Below, one piece after another: positions 1 to 7,971 of a DNA stretch of 64,000 nucleotides (positions within the stretch are counted from its first letter, which is position 1; every line of letters begins with the position of its first letter). The notes under the pieces were generated by a model. It had not been told where the DNA came from. It did no database searches and saw only the letters and a program-made list of their open reading frames with translations. Both the position numbers and the translations under genes were made by a program. Source of the DNA: ZC4RG30 sp049841155 (lineage in GTDB: Bacteria; Pseudomonadota; Gammaproteobacteria; Steroidobacterales; Steroidobacteraceae); NCBI GenBank assembly GCA_049841155.1, contig JASGHI010000003.1:1674001-1738000 (forward strand), written 5' to 3'.

Positions 1-1273
1 GCGCAAGCCAGTCGTCAGCGATGTCCTGCACGTCGAACAATGCACTTCCCAGCTCTCGATTGCCCTGGCTGTTACTCATCTGCTGTTGAGCCGCCTTGCC
101 CAGTTGGGAACGCAGCTGGTGGGCCTGCTTGCCAGTAACCTCCCCCTTGCCGGCGAAGTCGATCAGGCGCTTCACCAGTGGTTGCTGGGCAATGCCGCCG
201 GGCACCAAGCCATCTGTGTCGGCCTCGATCTGAGAGAGCCGGTTGAGAAATGCATGAGGATCAACCTGGCGGGCCACGTCGTCGGCTACGTTCTCGTAGA
301 CTTTGTCCGCACGCGCCAGGAACCTGCTCACCGTCGCGTCATCCACCACGTCACTGGATTCACCCAAGGCCTTGGCGAATACGCGGTTCATGTTCGTCTG
401 GTTTCCAGACTTGATGGCATTGAACGGGCCAGAGGTCATCGGCTGGCTTTCCAGATTCGCCTCTAACTGCTGAAGCACGCGAGATCCAGTGGCCTGCCCC
501 GGCGTGACCCTCATACCCAGGTTCCGACCACCCTCAAGAGCGCGCCTCTGGGCGGCATTCAAACCTGCTGAACCAGGCGCTGATGCACCGGCGGAACCGG
601 AAGAACCCGGAAGCGTCCTTCGCGCAAGGGCACCAATTCCTCGGGAGACACCGTACCCCAAGGCACCGCCAGCACCACCGAATAATGTGTTCGCGGTTCG
701 GCTCTCACCTGAAGCTGTTGGCTGAACGAAGCCCAGCCCCGCGCCAGTCAGCGATGCCCCAACCAATCCCTGCGCGCCCGGGATGAACATCGCAGGCGCT
801 CCTACGGCCATGCCGCCAATGATGTTCCCTACCTTGCCCGCGGTTGTCCGCATCAGCGGAGCATCAAGACGCTTTGCTTCGTCGATCTCAGCTTGAATCC
901 GCCCCGCGCGCGAATTGTCCTGGCCCGTAATTAGGCCGGACAGGTCCTTCGATGGATCGAAAGCATCCAGAGCCTGAGCGCCTAGCTGGCGAACACCTCT
1001 GCTGCTATCAACAAAGAACTTTCCGGCGCCCGACAGATTCCGATCAAGCCACTGCGGAGTGCGAACGCCCGTGTCCCACGGACCGAATGACAGAGTACCG
1101 CCGCCAGCCGAAGGATCTGCCGCAGGTTCTGTATTCGCAGGAGGCAACTTCGTTACTGGAGCTTGTTGTGCCTGCCACTGCTCCTGAAAGTGCGCTAATG
1201 CCTCTTCCTGCGTGCCGTTACCTGTAACGCGGTACTTGCGGCCGTCCGGCGCCGTGATCTCGTAGATCGCCAC
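1..1273 (-). CDS. Phage virion/ejection-like protein, C-terminus beyond the window
   Basis: The frame is open for 425 codons from a GTG at 1273 to the left edge, with no stop, so the gene is partial. The start overlaps the upstream stop by one base (TAGTG), which suggests translational coupling. The protein begins MAIYEITAPDGRKYRV, a short beta-rich head followed by TQEEALAHFQEQW. This resembles openings of large internal virion or DNA-ejection proteins of podoviruses. A Gly/Ala-rich, possibly membrane-active stretch lies around residues 150-165, and the rest is alpha-helical and Gln/Ala-rich. Last gene of a co-oriented trio. The family assignment is inference; another late virion protein is possible. 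Confidence 0.6.
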   Translation of the reverse strand, partial: MAIYEITAPDGRKYRVTGNGTQEEALAHFQEQWQAQQAPVTKLPPANTEPAADPSAGGGTLSFGPWDTGVRTPQWLDRNLSGAGKFFVDSSRGVRQLGAQALDAFDPSKDLSGLITGQDNSRAGRIQAEIDEAKRLDAPLMRTTAGKVGNIIGGMAVGAPAMFIPGAQGLVGASLTGAGLGFVQPTASGESRTANTLFGGAGGALGYGVSRGIGALARRTLPGSSGSAGASAPGSAGLNAAQRRALEGGRNLGMRVTPGQATGSRVLQQLEANLESQPMTSGPFNAIKSGNQTNMNRVFAKALGESSDVVDDATVSRFLARADKVYENVADDVARQVDPHAFLNRLSQIEADTDGLVPGGIAQQPLVKRLIDFAGKGEVTGKQAHQLRSQLGKAAQQQMSNSQGNRELGSALFDVQDIADDWLA

Positions 1274-2127
1274 TAGTTCACCTGCTCGATAGACCAGCCA
1301 CCGGATGCGCCTCTAGATATGGCGCCGCCTGAATCGCCCTGGTTCTGGCGAATCAAACGCTCACGCGCTTTGCGTAAGGCCTCAGACCGCTGTTTAAGCA
1401 GATTGATGTTCGATTCTTCGTTTGCTTTTTCGCTTATCCCAAGATCGCTAAGGAACTTTCGTTCCCCCTCTGAAAGAGCGCCGAATGTGGCTGAACTTAT
1501 AGCTTTGATAACGTCCTTACCTTGCTCACGCTGCAAATCCTGCGCGGCAGTGCGCCAGTTAGGCAGCATCCCCGCTAGTGGACCTGTCTGGTATTTCCCG
1601 GCATTGAATTCACCCAGAAGCCGCTCTGTCCGCGCGATCTCGTCGTCAATCTGCGCGATATCAGAATTAAAGGTAGCCTGACGCTCACCCTTGAGCTGCC
1701 CCTCTTTCGCAGCTTTTTCGATAGCAGCCTTGAGCGCTGCCGCCGCATCAACCTCCTGCTGAGGTGTGGAAAGCGGCGTAAGTCCCACGCCACCACCTCG
1801 GGTCGGCTGAATGACAGTCAGCCCGCCGCCAAGCATTCCGACCGTGGGATTGATCGGCGTCATCGACGCACTCATCCTCAGCCACTCTTCGAAGCTAGGA
1901 GCCGGCTTTCCTCTCGCCGCGTACTCTTCCTTAACCCGGTCGTGCTCCTGAATAGATGCAGGCGGCTCGGCCCGTGTCCCCATCGAGCGATTCTTCAGGT
2001 ACTCAGCAAATCCCGAGTCTTGCTTCGACAGCTCATACTCAATCCAGCTATTGGGGCGCTGGGGGTCTTTCGACCGTTGCGCATTCTCAATCTGCGCCAG
2101 AAGTACCCGGCGGCGCAGGTCGTTCAT
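1273..2127 (-). CDS. Phage structural-type protein, helical, unknown
   Basis: A 284-residue protein with no catalytic motif I recognise. The N-terminus (MNDLRRRVLLAQIENAQRS) and the segment from about residue 130 to 260 are charged, Glu/Gln/Lys/Arg-rich and likely coiled coil, separated by a Gly/Thr/Pro-rich linker around residues 90-120. Its ATG directly abuts the stop of the upstream gene, and its own stop overlaps the GTG of the downstream ejection-like gene. This packing fits a phage late operon. A DNA-transfer or ejection-associated role is inferred from neighbours only. GC is locally low: one 60-base row around 1381-1440 is about 45 percent. Confidence 0.55.
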   Translation of the reverse strand: MNDLRRRVLLAQIENAQRSKDPQRPNSWIEYELSKQDSGFAEYLKNRSMGTRAEPPASIQEHDRVKEEYAARGKPAPSFEEWLRMSASMTPINPTVGMLGGGLTVIQPTRGGGVGLTPLSTPQQEVDAAAALKAAIEKAAKEGQLKGERQATFNSDIAQIDDEIARTERLLGEFNAGKYQTGPLAGMLPNWRTAAQDLQREQGKDVIKAISSATFGALSEGERKFLSDLGISEKANEESNINLLKQRSEALRKARERLIRQNQGDSGGAISRGASGGWSIEQVN

Positions 2128-2811
2128 CTACGCTTCTTCCTGCGACTGCTGCTGCTGCAACGCCGACTGGCCCAGCACCTGCCCCAGACTCGCACCGCCT
2201 CGGTTGTTCGCAAGGATGCGAAGCCCAAGCTGGCCCTTGTCCGTGTTCAACCCCTGCATCGCCCGGTCCAGCCAGCCCTGCGGAGCCGCAGGAGCCTGCG
2301 CGGAAGGAGCGCTGCCGCCACCCATCGGGAAGCCCGTTCCCATCGGCGCGCTACCGTAATCACCTGTCAGCGGACCATTGATCCCACCAGGACGCCAGTT
2401 GCCGAAGCTGCCGAAGGGAGAATTGCCGCCCTGTGAACCACCGAAGGACAGGTTCTGCGGCATGACGCTGCCGAGCTTGTCCAGCCCGTAGCCACCGCCG
2501 TACATGGCGGACACGATATGCGCCGCGTCGTGCATCATGCCGCCAGCGTTGGTGTCTATACCGGCATCACGAGCACGCTGATACACACCGCCATCCTTGT
2601 TGCCGAATACGCTGAGGGTATGGCCGCCATAGGCGCCGCCCATCTGATCCACCAGCGGCTCGTAGTCCTTGCCAGTGACTTTCCCCCACATTCTTGAGGA
2701 CAGCGGGTCAGCAGCACCAAGGAAGAGCCGCTCAGGGTTCTTCTTGAGCTTGCCGAGCATGTCCTTGGCGTTGAACGCTTCAAACCCGAGAACGTTATTC
2801 AGAAAGTTCAT
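2128..2811 (-). CDS. Phage protein, Gly-rich C-terminal half, unknown
   Basis: A 227-residue protein starting MNFLNNVLGFEAFNAKDMLGK. The N-terminal half is ordered and contains a conserved-looking block around residues 40-95 (LSSRMWGKVTGKDYEP, then an HDAAH motif). From about residue 110 the chain is dominated by Gly, Ser, Asn and Pro, then Gln-rich at the end. I recall similar small proteins next to ejection proteins in podoviruses and prophages, but cannot name a function. The stop abuts the next ATG. Upstream lies a 36-base gap and a small zinc-ribbon-like gene. Confidence 0.55.
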   Translation of the reverse strand: MNFLNNVLGFEAFNAKDMLGKLKKNPERLFLGAADPLSSRMWGKVTGKDYEPLVDQMGGAYGGHTLSVFGNKDGGVYQRARDAGIDTNAGGMMHDAAHIVSAMYGGGYGLDKLGSVMPQNLSFGGSQGGNSPFGSFGNWRPGGINGPLTGDYGSAPMGTGFPMGGGSAPSAQAPAAPQGWLDRAMQGLNTDKGQLGLRILANNRGGASLGQVLGQSALQQQQSQEEA

Positions 2812-2847
2812 TCATCACCCGAAGCTGCTGCGCCCATCACGCCCCCT

Positions 2848-3084
2848 TCATGCCACGCCTTCAGTAACAACGGTTGCCCGGATCAAGTTGAAAACGGCTC
2901 CGGTGCGATCCTGAAAAAAGAGATCTTTGCACGCGTCGCAGAGACGAAAAGGAAAGCTCTCTCCGCGCATGGTCGGCAGGATCTCAATAGGGCCATCGTC
3001 GAGGAGAGGTTGGTGGCAACAGCCACAAATCTGCCCGGCGGCTATCGCCTGAATCCAGAAGGACTCGCTAGGATCGCGGACCAC
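2848..3084 (-). CDS. Small protein with two CxxC knuckles
   Basis: A 78-residue ORF in the element operon. It carries CGCC at about residues 20-23 and CDAC at about residues 49-52, the pattern of a small zinc ribbon, with hydrophobic and aromatic residues between. No enzymatic domain is visible. It lies 6 bases after the upstream small gene and before the virion-like genes, consistent with a phage accessory gene. Function not recognised. Confidence 0.5.
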   Translation of the reverse strand: MVRDPSESFWIQAIAAGQICGCCHQPLLDDGPIEILPTMRGESFPFRLCDACKDLFFQDRTGAVFNLIRATVVTEGVA

Positions 3085-3090
3085 CTTGTC

Positions 3091-3279
3091 TCACCGACGC
3101 AAGCTAGAAAGCGCACCAAGCGTTTGCAACTGCTGCGACAGCTCGCGACTACGATCAAGGTGAAATGCCGCCTCACGCATCGCACGAACAGCCGCCTCAT
3201 CGGCATCTGTCAGCGATACCCGCAGCGCCCGGATCGCGGCCGGATGAACCTTGGTGAACTCACTCTGTTTCTTCGCCAT
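3091..3279 (-). CDS. Small helical hypothetical protein of the element
   Basis: A 62-residue, charged, Ala/Arg/Leu-rich ORF (MAKKQSEFTKVHPAAIRALRV...). It overlaps the 3' end of the upstream HTH gene by 20 bases and is followed at 6 bases by the CxxC protein, the tight packing of phage early genes. No motif recognised. It could be a small DNA-binding or host-modulating protein, but nothing in the sequence shows this. Confidence 0.4.
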   Translation of the reverse strand: MAKKQSEFTKVHPAAIRALRVSLTDADEAAVRAMREAAFHLDRSRELSQQLQTLGALSSLRR

Positions 3280-3697
3280 GGCGCGAAGATGACGAAATCG
3301 TACATTCCCGCTCTATTTCTCGCGGCAAGTCGTCCGGATCGACTCCGAGAGCAACGGCGATCCGCTGATAGGCTGCGGCCAGCAACATGGCAGCCCCTTG
3401 TCGGCGAATACCCAAACTCTCGTGCAGCGGGCGACCCTGCCCACCGTCCCGCTTGATCACATCCGAGAGCGCCGCCGTGATTCTGGGAATCATCGAGGCG
3501 TCAGTGGACCAGCCGTGGCGAGCAGCCCGCCAACGGCGGATGTCTCCAAGCACCACCTTGGACCCTCGACCTCGGCCCGTTGACCCCAGCTCGGCACACG
3601 GCGCCCCGTCGCGTATCCATCGCCGCAATGTCCCGGCATTGATCCCAAGGGCAATACTCGCCTCACGGATACCCATAGGAAGCTCCGGAGCGGCCAT
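3260..3697 (-). CDS. MerR/Nu1-like helix-turn-helix protein
   Basis: 145 residues. The N-terminal 35 residues (MGIREASIALGINAGTLRRW) form a clear MerR-like winged-helix pattern, as found in small terminase subunits of the Nu1 type and in excisionases. The remainder is helical with a basic Gly/Arg patch around residues 40-46. The ATG overlaps the upstream stop (TGATG). A terminase small subunit would normally sit beside a large subunit, and none is visible here, so a regulatory or packaging-signal-binding role stays open. Confidence 0.5.
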   Translation of the reverse strand: MAAPELPMGIREASIALGINAGTLRRWIRDGAPCAELGSTGRGRGSKVVLGDIRRWRAARHGWSTDASMIPRITAALSDVIKRDGGQGRPLHESLGIRRQGAAMLLAAAYQRIAVALGVDPDDLPREIERECTISSSSRHGEETE

Positions 3698-4053
3698 CAG
3701 GTAGCCAAGCCAATCCGCCCCAATCGGCGGTGGAGTTCTTCGTCATGCCGGACAGCTACCAACCAGCCCCCTGGATCTCGCTGCGCAGCCTCAAGCGCCC
3801 ACGCCAAGTCCTCCGGGTCGTACTGCCAGCGGACAGCCATTACACGAATACGGCGCGCCAGTTCGCAGGCTGCCTCCTGTTCGGCGGCCAGGGCCGCCAG
3901 CAGTGCGGGCTTGTGCGCGCGGACCCGCGCGACCACCTCCGGCGTAACTCGCTCACGTGGCGCAACATTGACATTGCCGCCCGCCAGCAGCGACAAGCGC
4001 AGCCCTTCGGCCCTCAGTTCCGCCAGCAGTCCCATGTCCGGTGCGGCGCTCAC
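3697..4053 (-). CDS. TubC N-terminal docking-domain-like protein
   Basis: 118 residues. Residues 8-56 (LLAELRAEGLRLSLLAGGNV, then a VxxRVRAHKPALLAAL helix) match the TubC_N docking fold. That fold occurs in megasynthases but also as a common small protein beside primase genes in integrative elements and phages. The C-terminal half is helical, Trp- and Arg-rich. The start overlaps the upstream primase-helicase by 4 bases, so co-translation is likely. A partner role for the primase is inferred from this recurrent neighbourhood. Confidence 0.6.
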   Translation of the reverse strand: MSAAPDMGLLAELRAEGLRLSLLAGGNVNVAPRERVTPEVVARVRAHKPALLAALAAEQEAACELARRIRVMAVRWQYDPEDLAWALEAAQRDPGGWLVAVRHDEELHRRLGRIGLAT

Positions 4054-6095
4054 AGGGCCACCCCGTCCGGCTCATTCGCGGCACCAACTGCGCCATTCGC
4101 GCCAGTTGCGCCACTCTCAAAGGTTGGCGCGAATGGCGCGACTGTGGCGCGGAAGGGGGATAATCCCCAGCTCGCTGGCTTACCGAACCCCGCCCGAATC
4201 GAGAGGGCACCCACCTTGGACCTGGCTCGCTGCACAGTTCGCCATGCCAGTCCGGAGTCCTTCGCCATTGAGCGCAGGTCAGCCACGGCAACAGGTCCGG
4301 CGGCCAGGGTCTCGCGCAGCCAGTCAGCGGTATCTCTTTGCTCACCGCCGTCATCGTCTTGCGCATCCGCCACCGCCAACACCTCGCGGGCCGTGCCCTC
4401 CACGCTGCCTGTCCACAGCACCGAACTGGCAAACACGCCGGGGAACCCAGCAAGCTCATCCTGCTGAAGCTCATAAGCGAACCCGCCCGCATCCGGGCCA
4501 ATATTGCTCTTGGCGCGCATCAGCACGCGCCGAGCCTCCCGCTCTCCTTCAGCCTCTTGCCGGGTGGCAATCATGACCAGCCGCGCCAGTGCCCCGAATG
4601 CCAAGCTGCCCGTGACGCGCTCCACAGGGTCACGCCCAGCCGTACCCTTGCTGAGGTGAGTAACCCCCAGTAGTGCGCAGCGGCAAGCATGGGCGAGGTC
4701 TACTAGTGGTTGCAGCCCGCGCCGCGTCTCGCTGTTCTTGTGGCTGTCACCGGCTACCGCCGTCACCACGGGATCAACGATCAACAGGCGAACATCAGGA
4801 ATGCCTGCCAGCGCATCGGACAGCGCAGCCATGTCCCGTGCGGGATCGAAGGGATAGCGACCCTCCGGCCCGGTCATGCCACCGACGAAGTGAACGCGGC
4901 TCATGTCCGCTCCCGATGCCCGCAAGCGGGGAATCAGCGTATCGGCAGGGTCATCCTCGCCGGACCACATGACCACACTTCCAGCGGTGGCTGGCGATCC
5001 ATCCGGCCAACGCCCGCCCAACGTGACGGTCGCGGCCAGCGCCAATGCAATGGTGGTCTTGCCCGTGCCAGGTTGCCCGGCGATCAAGTGGAACTTGCCG
5101 GCGGCCAGCCAGCCATTCCACAACCAGTCGATGGCCTCTGGCTGGATGCTGTCGCCACGGATCAGATCTACACGCGGGGAACCGCCGGCCTGTGCTGAGA
5201 CCACGGACGCCGCTACCTCGATACAGCGGCGGACAGCATGGGCGCCCGCTTGCCTCGCCAGATCGTTGAAGTCGGTTGCGCCAGCCGGACGGCTTACCCC
5301 GAAGTCGGGCACGGCAAGCCATCCGCCCACAGCCTCGGCCGCTGCGCGTGCTTTCATCAAGCCGGGATTGCCCTCCGTGTCTGCGTCATCGTCAGCGCAC
5401 AGCACCAGGCGCAGGCCAAGAAACTTCTCCCGCATCGCCCGCGCCACTGGCAGCAGGTTGCCCGCATTGAATGCCACAGCCACAGCAAGACCTGTTGCTT
5501 CATGGATGCTGGCCGCCGTGGCGAAGCCCTCGGCGATACACAACGTCCCGTCAGGCTTGCCGATGCTGAAGTAGCCGCCGGCCACCTTGCCGCCGGGAAG
5601 GAATCGCTTGCTGCCATCGGCCGAGATGAATTGCAGGCTTTGCAGCGCGCCGCCGTGACGGACGGGAACCGCCAACGCGCCGTCATGGACGCGCAGCCCG
5701 TGCGCCTTGATCCCTTTCGCAACCAGGTACGGGTGATCGGCGGGCGCTGGACCCACAGCCTGCCATATTGTCTCGGCGGCTTCTGCCGCCTCCTGATGCT
5801 TGGCGTGTTCCTCGGCCTCACGCTCGCGCTTCGCCTCGGCTACCAGTCGCGCCAAGCGCTCACGCTCTGCAGCGCTCATCGGCTGGTCGCGCCGGGCCTG
5901 CCAGGTTTCTTGCCAACCCTCGCGCCAGTCGCCAAAGACCCCGCCGCGCCGGTCATCAAACAATTTGCACCAGCCCGCAAGGTCGCCCGTCCGTTCGCTA
6001 CTGGCGAAGCGATGCAGCCTGCCCGGCTCGATATGCGGCGGAGGGCGCAGCCCGTGCGCCTGCATCGCCTCGCGGAACTCCCCCGCTGGGCTCAT
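4050..6095 (-). CDS. Element replication primase-helicase (TOPRIM plus RepA/RecA-like ATPase)
   Basis: A 681-residue, two-part replication protein. Residues about 115-290 carry a TOPRIM primase region: LCIAEGFATAAS near 184-196 with its metal-binding Glu, then LVLCADDDAD near 230-239. Residues about 325-530 carry a RecA-fold ATPase of the RepA type: Walker A GQPGTGKT at 340-347 and a Walker B-like LLIVDP near 436. The C-terminal part may bind DNA. The domain order fits phage and satellite primase-helicases that start element replication. It overlaps the AlpA-like gene upstream and the TubC-like gene downstream by 4 bases each. Confidence 0.85.
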   Translation of the reverse strand: MSPAGEFREAMQAHGLRPPPHIEPGRLHRFASSERTGDLAGWCKLFDDRRGGVFGDWREGWQETWQARRDQPMSAAERERLARLVAEAKREREAEEHAKHQEAAEAAETIWQAVGPAPADHPYLVAKGIKAHGLRVHDGALAVPVRHGGALQSLQFISADGSKRFLPGGKVAGGYFSIGKPDGTLCIAEGFATAASIHEATGLAVAVAFNAGNLLPVARAMREKFLGLRLVLCADDDADTEGNPGLMKARAAAEAVGGWLAVPDFGVSRPAGATDFNDLARQAGAHAVRRCIEVAASVVSAQAGGSPRVDLIRGDSIQPEAIDWLWNGWLAAGKFHLIAGQPGTGKTTIALALAATVTLGGRWPDGSPATAGSVVMWSGEDDPADTLIPRLRASGADMSRVHFVGGMTGPEGRYPFDPARDMAALSDALAGIPDVRLLIVDPVVTAVAGDSHKNSETRRGLQPLVDLAHACRCALLGVTHLSKGTAGRDPVERVTGSLAFGALARLVMIATRQEAEGEREARRVLMRAKSNIGPDAGGFAYELQQDELAGFPGVFASSVLWTGSVEGTAREVLAVADAQDDDGGEQRDTADWLRETLAAGPVAVADLRSMAKDSGLAWRTVQRARSKVGALSIRAGFGKPASWGLSPFRATVAPFAPTFESGATGANGAVGAANEPDGVAL

Positions 6096-6292
6096 GCTGT
6101 TCGCCTCTCGGCAGCACGAGCGGCGATAAAGGCCTCAATCTCACTTTCAAGCCACCCCGAAGCCCGCTCGGAGATCTTCACGCAACGCGGAAACCTCCCC
6201 TGCCGAGCGAGCCTGTAGAGGCTGTCGCGTTTCAACCCTACGCGACGTTGCACCTCATCTATCCTGAGGATTCGCTGCGTCTCGCCTGCCAT
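6092..6292 (-). CDS. AlpA-family excisionase/regulator
   Basis: 66 residues. IDEVQRRVGLKRDSLYRLARQG is the characteristic AlpA/MerR-like helix-turn-helix. It is followed by FPRCVKISERASGWLESEIEAF, the family's wing and final helix. Members activate excision or early transcription of P4-like islands. An upstream GGAG about 8 bases before the ATG supports the start. Its 3' end overlaps the primase start (ATGA), so regulator and replication genes form one unit. First gene of the element's early operon. Confidence 0.85.
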   Translation of the reverse strand: MAGETQRILRIDEVQRRVGLKRDSLYRLARQGRFPRCVKISERASGWLESEIEAFIAARAAERRTA

Positions 6293-6366
6293 GCCACCAC
6301 TCCTGCCGCCGTAGGTCGGCTGTTTGTGAATGGCATCTCAGTCTAGGCACATCTCGACACAGAACA

Positions 6367-6392
6367 ACTGCCCCAAATACGATTGGGGCAGT
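6367..6392 (-). terminator. Perfect 10-bp hairpin after the unknown element gene
   Basis: ACTGCCCCAA, six-base loop, TTGGGGCAGT. The right arm reaches the stop codon of the 6392-7120 gene. On the minus strand the stem is followed only by a short T/G-rich run, so termination strength is uncertain. It lies between that gene and the AlpA promoter region, so it could also act as an operator. Confidence 0.5.
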
Positions 6393-7120
6393 CAGACAGC
6401 AGGTTTGACGCTTCTGGCTTTGTAGTTCCTCATGCCCGCCACCAGAAAGTTTGGAGCGGCCTTTAGGGGCGGGAGCAGTCTTCGGGTCGTCGAGATTCCC
6501 CAAAGTGTGGACCGATCAAGCAGAGGATCGGCTGGCCGGGCTCTCTTGGGAACAAAGGAGCAGCCCCAGTCCTGAATTGAGGCAGCAATCGCCAGGAGAT
6601 CATCACGACTCTCTACCGAGGAGAGAGCTTCGTTCTGGGGCCGGATGGGAAACGCATGGTGCAAGCGATAGGCGGCCCAGAGGTGAGCTACATCCTTGTA
6701 CTGGCTATAGTACGCCCGGATCGTGTTCCGGCTCGTCGGCATAGCCTCACCGTCCCCGTAACTCGCCTTGGCGGTCCACCTGGCCATTAAGTGTTCCGCC
6801 TTGCGATTACTCGGTTCCCCGAATTCCGTTGGAAACAAGCTCATCACGAACATCATTCCCAAGTAGTCGCCGGCTACGACTCCCTTCCTGGTAGCAGCCT
6901 TTGCTCGCTGCGCCATTTCATCCCTGCCTGGAGAGTCGAGAAGCACCCGCAGGAGTTCAGGTGTTATGTGGTCTGTAATCTCTTCGCCCGTAGCCAGTAT
7001 TTCCGCCACAAAGTTCCTAGCGTAATACTGCTGCTGAAGATCTGGGTCATCAGGGAAGAGCATCACCGCCAAGAGCCATATCTTGTCCTCCCCATTGCCG
7101 CGTAATTCAATCGTTGGCAC
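6392..7120 (-). CDS. Unrecognised element gene (possible cargo)
   Basis: 242 residues from a GTG at 7120. I do not recognise the family. The protein has no signal peptide or membrane segment. It is helical, acidic at the N-terminus (MPTIELRGNGEDKIWLLAVM) and basic and proline-rich at the C-terminus. The middle contains FPTEFGEPSNRKAEHLMARW and an Ile/Tyr-rich segment (TIRAYYSQYKDVAHLWAAYR) that could form a helical bundle. It begins two bases after an integrase-remnant stop and ends in a hairpin, separate from the replication operon. That position is typical of cargo. No function is claimed. Confidence 0.6.
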   Translation of the reverse strand: MPTIELRGNGEDKIWLLAVMLFPDDPDLQQQYYARNFVAEILATGEEITDHITPELLRVLLDSPGRDEMAQRAKAATRKGVVAGDYLGMMFVMSLFPTEFGEPSNRKAEHLMARWTAKASYGDGEAMPTSRNTIRAYYSQYKDVAHLWAAYRLHHAFPIRPQNEALSSVESRDDLLAIAASIQDWGCSFVPKRARPADPLLDRSTLWGISTTRRLLPPLKAAPNFLVAGMRNYKARSVKPAV

Positions 7121-7122
7121 GG

Positions 7123-7216
7123 CTACACCATCCTCTTGAACGGTACAACATCGGCGCCAGCACGCAGGGTGTCGAGGGAGTCCGACCAGCTTCGTATCAT
7201 TTCTGGCGCTCAGCCT
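7123..7216 (-). pseudogene. Degenerate C-terminal stub of a second tyrosine integrase
   Basis: Translated on the minus strand, this stretch ends LRAGADVVPFKRMV-stop. The intact integrase ends LRAGADIVPMKRKA-stop. Similarity runs about 31 codons (AERQK, then MIRSWSDSLDTLRAG...) and needs one missing base near 7201 to keep frame. The nucleotide match to 7972-8065 is also visible by eye. No other part of an integrase is present. It lies between the antitoxin stop (7248) and the unknown gene (GTG at 7120), in the same orientation as the intact integrase. Confidence 0.75.
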
Positions 7217-7247
7217 TAGGTCGTGTCGATTTGCGGGTGCGCAGCAA

Positions 7248-7622
7248 TTACGCTGCAGCCCTCGCTGCCGATGAGCGCCGTGTCCTTGTCTGCACCGCCC
7301 TGACGGTCAAGCGCAGCCCGAAGGCTTCCAGCAATGCCGCCAAGGTATCCAGGCGTGGGTTGCCGTTCTCGGAAAGCGTGCGGTACAGGGTTTCGCGGGA
7401 AAGGCCCGTACGCTCGGCCAGCGCAGCCATTCCGCCGACAGCCTCTGCCGCGGTACGCAGCGCGACAGGGACTACGCGCGCATCGCCATCCTCCAGCATC
7501 GCCTCAATGTACGCGGCGATCTCACTTTCGTTTCGCAGGTGCTCTGAAGCCTTGAACGGGCGGCTTGGCGGCAGCGGGCGGGTTGGGCGCGCTGCGCGCT
7601 TTGTAGTCTTTCCAGTAGTCAT
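7248..7622 (-). CDS. HTH antitoxin of a RelE/ParE-type pair
   Basis: 124 residues from an ATG at 7622 preceded by GAGAAGG; an upstream in-frame start at 7664 is possible but poorer. After a basic, Pro-rich head comes RPFKASEHLRNESEIAAYIEAML. Then a Cro/C1-like HTH follows: GGMAALAERTGLSRETLYRTLSENGNPRLDTLAALLEAFG. This is the HigA-like 'addiction module antidote' family. It neutralises the partner toxin and usually represses the shared promoter. It overlaps the toxin gene by about 101 bases, which is unusually long. Confidence 0.85.
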   Translation of the reverse strand: MTTGKTTKRAARPTRPLPPSRPFKASEHLRNESEIAAYIEAMLEDGDARVVPVALRTAAEAVGGMAALAERTGLSRETLYRTLSENGNPRLDTLAALLEAFGLRLTVRAVQTRTRRSSAARAAA

Positions 7623-7914
7623 GGGCCTTCTCGATGTCCGTGGTTTGCGATCCCTTGTCTCCACCGCACAGCAGCAGAACCAGCTGGGCGCCTTCTTGTC
7701 CGTAATAGACCCGGTAGCCCGGGCCGAAGTCGTACCGCAGTTCGCTCACACCTGCGCCTACGCTCTTGGCGTCCCCGAACAACCCAATCTGCAAGCGGTC
7801 CAGCCGAGCAACGATTCGAGCGCGAGTCCTTCCATCCCGCAGCCTGTCCAGCCACTCGGTCAGAGGCTCCTTGCCATCGGCGGTCTGGTAGCGGTGAACT
7901 TCCAAGGTGGTCAT
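7522..7914 (-). CDS. RelE/ParE-superfamily toxin (HigB-like)
   Basis: 130 residues. The core (EPLTEWLDRLRDGRTRARIVARLDRLQIGLFGD, then the strand-rich VSELRYDFGPGYRVYYG and LVLLLCGGDK, ending DIEKAHDYWKDY) is the 'addiction module killer protein' family. These are translation-blocking RNases or gyrase-type toxins of the RelE/ParE fold. The last 25 or so residues (Pro/Ala/Lys-rich) are a tail lying in the region that overlaps the antitoxin. The toxin comes first in the operon, as in higBA. It sits directly downstream of the integrase and probably stabilises the element. Confidence 0.85.
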   Translation of the reverse strand: MTTLEVHRYQTADGKEPLTEWLDRLRDGRTRARIVARLDRLQIGLFGDAKSVGAGVSELRYDFGPGYRVYYGQEGAQLVLLLCGGDKGSQTTDIEKAHDYWKDYKARSAPNPPAAAKPPVQGFRAPAKRK

Positions 7915-7915
7915 T

Positions 7916-7931
7916 GTAGCCTAAAAGCTAC
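7916..7931 (-). promoter_or_regulatory. Candidate operator of the toxin-antitoxin operon
   Basis: Inverted repeat GTAGC, six bases, GCTAC, immediately upstream of the toxin ATG at 7914, in the 57-base gap after the integrase. Position and symmetry fit autorepression by the HTH antitoxin. A TTGCAG and TACAAT pair 16 bases apart overlaps it but would place transcription start at or after the ATG, so promoter details are uncertain. Confidence 0.35.
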
Positions 7932-7971
7932 TTTCTGCAACACTATCAGACGGTAGCGGATGAGCCATGCG

